Assembly (NCBI GenBank): GCA_945870465.1
Contig: CAMBSS010000162.1
Coordinates: 1-9,017 of the forward strand
DNA from: Bordetella parapertussis
Lineage (GTDB): Bacteria; Pseudomonadota; Gammaproteobacteria; Burkholderiales; SG8-41
Direction: 5' to 3'
DNA: 9,017 nt
The translations under genes and the position numbers were made by a program. This document shows, in pieces, positions 6,220-9,017 of the stretch; position 1 is the stretch's first letter, and each line of letters opens with the position of its first letter. A model generated the notes under the pieces. That model had not been told where the DNA came from and ran no database searches. It saw only the letters and a list, made by a program, of their open reading frames with translations.

Positions 6220-7151
6220 CCAGGGCGGTAGTTTTTGCCTATCACAACGTAGGGTTCAAATGCTTGTCGGTGCTGTTGGCGCATAAGATCGAAGTATCCC
6301 TGGTCGTTACCCACAACGACAATCCCGCAGAAAAAATCTGGTTCGACAGCGTGGCCAAGCTCGCCGCGCAGCACGGTCTGCCGGCAATCACTCCGGACGA
6401 CCCCAATACCGCGGACATCGTCGAGCGCATCCGCGCGCTGCAGCCCGATTTCCTGTTCTCGTTCTATTACCGCAATATGCTGAAGCCGGCTTTGCTTGCA
6501 ATACCCAAGCGCGGCGCGCTCAATATGCACGGCTCGCTGCTGCCAAAATACCGCGGACGCGTGCCGGTGAACTGGGCCGTGATCAAAGGCGAGACCGCAA
6601 CCGGCGCCACGCTGCACTACATGACGGAAAAACCGGATGCCGGCGACATCGTCGAGCAGCAGGCAGTGCCCATACTGCCGGACGAAACTGCGGCAGACGT
6701 ATTCGGCAAAGTGACGGCAGCCGCAGTCTCGGTGCTCGACCGCAGCCTGCCGGCGCTGGTCGCGGGAAATGCCCCGCGCGTGCAGCAGGACCCGAAGCTC
6801 GCCACGTATTTTGGCGGGCGCAAACCCGCCGACGGTTGCATCGACTGGAAGCAGCCCGCCGAAGAAGTACATAACCTGGTGCGGGGAGTTGCGCCGCCCT
6901 ACCCCGGCGCGTTTACGACCATCGCCGGCCGAACATTGCGTATACTTCGCACCCAGCGCGAGCCTGCGGACAGTCCGCGACCGCGCAGGCCGCAAATCCA
7001 TGTGGGCGGCGATGTTTGTTATGCGGAGTGCGCGGACGGCGGCACGTTGCGCATCCTGGAAATGGAGCTCGACGGCAAGCCTTTCGCCGTGGCGGATTTT
7101 CTGGCACGCTTCGGCGCTAAACCTATCGATCTTGAGGCAGCACAGCAATGA
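6216..7151 (+). CDS. ArnA-type UDP-4-amino-4-deoxy-L-arabinose formyltransferase (stand-alone)
   Basis: This 311-residue protein matches the N-terminal formyltransferase half of bifunctional E. coli ArnA, which uses 10-formyltetrahydrofolate to formylate UDP-Ara4N. The catalytic set is present: ALNMHGSLLPKYRG gives Asn103 and His105, and TEKPDAGDIV gives Asp141, each one residue after ArnA Asn102, His104 and Asp140. A C-terminal subdomain from about 205 carries YFGGRKPADGCIDW, as in methionyl-tRNA formyltransferase relatives. ATG 6216 overlaps the arnC stop (ATGA). The frame is open further upstream inside arnC, but that segment has no formyltransferase character. Its own stop overlaps the next ATG by four bases, and the next gene is the other half of ArnA. 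A formyltransferase acting on another sugar nucleotide is possible but less likely here. Confidence 0.88.
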   Translation: MTRAVVFAYHNVGFKCLSVLLAHKIEVSLVVTHNDNPAEKIWFDSVAKLAAQHGLPAITPDDPNTADIVERIRALQPDFLFSFYYRNMLKPALLAIPKRGALNMHGSLLPKYRGRVPVNWAVIKGETATGATLHYMTEKPDAGDIVEQQAVPILPDETAADVFGKVTAAAVSVLDRSLPALVAGNAPRVQQDPKLATYFGGRKPADGCIDWKQPAEEVHNLVRGVAPPYPGAFTTIAGRTLRILRTQREPADSPRPRRPQIHVGGDVCYAECADGGTLRILEMELDGKPFAVADFLARFGAKPIDLEAAQQ

Positions 7152-8191
7152 AGAAGATCCTGATTCTCGGCGTCAACGGTTTCATTGGCCACCACCTTTC
7201 CCAGCGCATCATCAAGACTACCGACTGGGAGGTTTACGGCATGGACATGCAGACGGAACGCGTGGCCGACCTGCTCAAGCATCCGCGCTTTCATTTTTTC
7301 GAAGGCGACATCACGATCAACAAGGAATGGATCGAGTACCACATCCGCAAATGCGACACCATCCTGCCGCTGGTCGCCATCGCCACCCCCGCCACCTACG
7401 TGAAGGAGCCGCTGCGCGTATTCGAGCTCGACTTCGAGGCGAACCTGCCGATCATTCGCTCGTGCGTAAAATACAAAAAACGCATTCTGTTCCCGTCGAC
7501 CTCCGAGGTCTACGGCATGTGCCGCGACAGCGAGTTCGATTCGGAAAATTCCGAGCTGGTGCTGGGGCCGATCGCCAAACAGCGCTGGATCTACTCATGC
7601 AGCAAGCAGTTGATGGACCGCGTGATCTGGGCCTACGGCTCGGAAGGCCGGCTCGACTTCACGCTGTTCCGCCCGTTCAACTGGATAGGTGCCGGGCTCG
7701 ACAGCATCCACACCGCGAAGGAAGGCAGCTCGCGCGTGATCACGCAGTTCCTCGGCCACATCGTGCGCGGCGAAAACATCAAGCTGGTAGACGGCGGCAC
7801 GCAAAAACGCGCGTTTACGTACATCAGCGACGGCATCGATGCGCTGATGAAAATCATCGACAACCAGGGCGGCATTGCCAACGGCAAGATCTACAATATC
7901 GGCAACCCGAAGAACAACTACTCGGTCAAAGATCTCGCGCAGATGATGCTGGATCTCGCCATCAAGTACCCGGAATACCGCAAGAGCGCGAAAAAAGTTC
8001 GTCTCATCAAGACGACGTCGGCCGCGTACTACGGCAAGGGCTACCAGGACGTGCAGAACCGCGTGCCGAAAATCACCAATACCTGCGACGAACTGAAGTG
8101 GAAACCGCGCGTAAACATGGAAACCTCGCTCAAGAATATCTTCGATGCCTACCGCACGCACGTCGGCGATGCGCAGCGGCTGATGGATTGA
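7148..8191 (+). CDS. UDP-glucuronate decarboxylase, ArnA C-terminal-type (UDP-4-keto-pentose / UDP-xylose synthase)
   Basis: A 347-residue short-chain dehydrogenase/reductase matching the C-terminal half of ArnA, which oxidatively decarboxylates UDP-glucuronate to UDP-4-keto-pentose with NAD+. The N-terminal Rossmann motif is ILILGVNGFIGHHL (G8, G11, G14). Active-site motifs are LFPSTSEVYG (Ser119, Glu120, like ArnA Ser433/Glu434), WIYSCSK (Tyr149, Lys153, like Tyr463/Lys467) and YYGKGYQDVQNR with Arg305, probably ArnA Arg619. The stand-alone form resembles the Ralstonia enzyme reported to give UDP-xylose as well as the 4-keto sugar, so the product mix here is uncertain. ATG 7148 overlaps the formyltransferase stop. 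The gene is followed by an inverted repeat before arnD. Confidence 0.9.
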   Translation: MKKILILGVNGFIGHHLSQRIIKTTDWEVYGMDMQTERVADLLKHPRFHFFEGDITINKEWIEYHIRKCDTILPLVAIATPATYVKEPLRVFELDFEANLPIIRSCVKYKKRILFPSTSEVYGMCRDSEFDSENSELVLGPIAKQRWIYSCSKQLMDRVIWAYGSEGRLDFTLFRPFNWIGAGLDSIHTAKEGSSRVITQFLGHIVRGENIKLVDGGTQKRAFTYISDGIDALMKIIDNQGGIANGKIYNIGNPKNNYSVKDLAQMMLDLAIKYPEYRKSAKKVRLIKTTSAAYYGKGYQDVQNRVPKITNTCDELKWKPRVNMETSLKNIFDAYRTHVGDAQRLMD

Positions 8192-8197
8192 TGACCG

Positions 8198-8289
8198 AAA
8201 GACGCCGGGCGAGAGACGTGAGGCGCACCACCCCTGCTGCCGCGAGCATTACGAAGATTTCCGTCTCTCGTCTCTCGCCTGTCGTCTTT
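8198..8289. repeat. Long imperfect inverted repeat between the decarboxylase gene and arnD
   Basis: The arms are 8198-8218 (aaagacgccgggcgagagac plus g) and 8269-8289; the reverse complement of the right arm matches the left at 19 of 21 bases, with a 50-base spacer. The right side also holds an overlapping direct copy of cgtctctcg at 8262-8270 and 8269-8277, so the left arm can pair in two registers. It fills most of the 106-bp gap and ends eight bases before the arnD ATG. No T-run of terminator type follows the right arm. It may be a dispersed palindromic repeat, an mRNA processing or attenuation hairpin, or both. Confidence 0.8.
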
Positions 8290-8297
8290 ATACGTCA

Positions 8298-9017
8298 ATG
8301 AAATTGGCGCTAAAAATCGACGTCGACACATTTCGCGGCACGCGCGAAGGCGTGCCCCGGCTGGTCGAACTGCTGAAGAAATTCGGCGCCGGCGCCACCT
8401 TCCTGTTCAGCCTCGGCCCCGACCACACCGGGCGCGCCATCAAGCGCGCGTTCCGTCCCGGCTTCATGCGCAAGGTATCGCGCACCTCGGTGCTCGAACA
8501 CTACGGCATCGTCACCCTGCTCTACGGGACCATGCTGCCGGGGCCCGACATCGGCCGGCGCTGCGCCGATATCCTGCGCAATGTGCGCGATGCCGGGTTC
8601 GAAGTCGGTATCCATACCTGGGACCACGTCAAATGGCAGGACAGCGTGGCAACGGCGGACGCGGACTGGACTGCGTGCGAGATGCAGCTTGCGTACGATC
8701 GCTATGCGGACATCTTCGGCGAACGCGCCCACGTGCACGGCGCGGCAGGCTGGCAAATGAACCGCCACGCCTTTCGCCTGACGCAGCGGCTGGACTTCGA
8801 TTACTGCTCAGACACCCGCGGCACTCAACCCTTTATCCCGATCTATAACGCGGAAATCATCGCGTGTCCGCAACTGCCGACCACGCTGCCAACGCTCGAT
8901 GAATTGCTGGGGATAGACGGGTTGACGCCCGACAACGTGGCGGACCACGTGCTGAAACTCAGCCGCAACGCCCTGCCCACCGGTCACGTTTACACGCTGC
9001 ACGCCGAACTCGAAGGC
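8298..9017 (+). CDS. arnD: 4-deoxy-4-formamido-L-arabinose-phosphoundecaprenol deformylase ArnD, partial (3' end beyond window)
   Basis: The frame from ATG 8298 runs open to the last base (240 codons); E. coli ArnD has about 296 residues, so some 55 residues lie outside. ArnD removes the formyl group from undecaprenyl-phosphate formamido-arabinose, making the pathway irreversible, in the polysaccharide deacetylase (NodB) fold. LKIDVDTFRGTREGVPRL (5-22; Asp8, Asp10) is almost the E. coli N-terminus, and GIHTWDHVKWQ supplies the metal-binding His106 and His110. GAAGW (148-152), SDTRG, LPTTLPTLDELLG and YTLHAELEG (His235) also follow ArnD. There is no clear Shine-Dalgarno; the inverted repeat arm ends eight bases before the ATG and could mask the start. 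An ordinary chitooligosaccharide deacetylase is unlikely given these ArnD-specific motifs and the neighbours. Confidence 0.9.
   Translation, partial: MKLALKIDVDTFRGTREGVPRLVELLKKFGAGATFLFSLGPDHTGRAIKRAFRPGFMRKVSRTSVLEHYGIVTLLYGTMLPGPDIGRRCADILRNVRDAGFEVGIHTWDHVKWQDSVATADADWTACEMQLAYDRYADIFGERAHVHGAAGWQMNRHAFRLTQRLDFDYCSDTRGTQPFIPIYNAEIIACPQLPTTLPTLDELLGIDGLTPDNVADHVLKLSRNALPTGHVYTLHAELEG

Noticed and set aside
6769..8301. 510-codon + strand frame across the two arnA genes
   Set aside because: It is the wrong frame over both the formyltransferase end and the whole decarboxylase gene; translation is Arg/His-rich and unlike any family.
1..9017. CRISPR array, tRNA, rRNA, insertion sequence or defence system
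   Set aside because: No regularly spaced repeats, no cloverleaf or rRNA signatures, and no transposase or nuclease-like protein was seen on either strand; all long frames are accounted for by housekeeping, selenium and lipid A genes.

Overview
This window (about 60% GC by eye) looks like chromosomal DNA of a Gram-negative proteobacterium, most likely a betaproteobacterium. The case rests on protein character: a TesA-type SGNH esterase, SelD and SelU, and an Ara4N (4-amino-4-deoxy-L-arabinose) lipid A pathway whose ArnA is split into two genes, as known from Ralstonia-type betaproteobacteria. The taxonomic call is inference from sequence only.

Layout. Bases 1-249 hold no gene I can support; they contain short repeats and a nested inverted repeat just before tesA. 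tesA (250-885, +) encodes an exported SGNH/GDSL hydrolase. It runs tail-to-tail, 12 bp apart, into selD (898-1938, -). selD is divergent from selU/mnmH (about 1990-3072, +). After 69 bp, a run of six + strand genes builds the Ara4N lipid A modification: arnT-like transferase (3142-4830), a small SMR-type flippase (4827-5198), arnC (5269-6219), an arnA formyltransferase-domain gene (6216-7151), an arnA decarboxylase-domain gene (7148-8191) and arnD, cut off by the window end (8298-9017). Three junctions have 4-base ATGA overlaps (arnT/SMR, arnC/formyltransferase, formyltransferase/decarboxylase), suggesting translational coupling.

The main observation is in selD. Its reading frame does not begin at the internal TTG (1872) that an ordinary gene caller would choose. 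It continues upstream through an in-frame TGA (1894-1896) to ATG 1938. The added segment reads MQKIKLTAFSHGGG-U-GCKLPP, matching the E. coli SelD N-terminus, with the TGA exactly at the catalytic Cys17 position. A hairpin with a GU-containing loop lies 15 nt after the TGA, as expected of a bacterial SECIS. SelD here is therefore very probably a selenoprotein, and the host should carry SelA, SelB and tRNA-Sec elsewhere.

How the genes work together. SelD makes selenophosphate, and SelU uses it to convert 2-thiouridine-34 of certain tRNAs to 2-selenouridine. In the arn set, the decarboxylase makes the UDP-4-keto-pentose. An aminotransferase (ArnB, not in this window) would aminate it, and the formyltransferase formylates it. 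ArnC loads it on undecaprenyl phosphate, ArnD deformylates it, the SMR protein probably flips it across the inner membrane, and ArnT transfers Ara4N to lipid A, lowering its negative charge. Two intergenic inverted repeats (135-233 and 8198-8289) are not explained by the genes.
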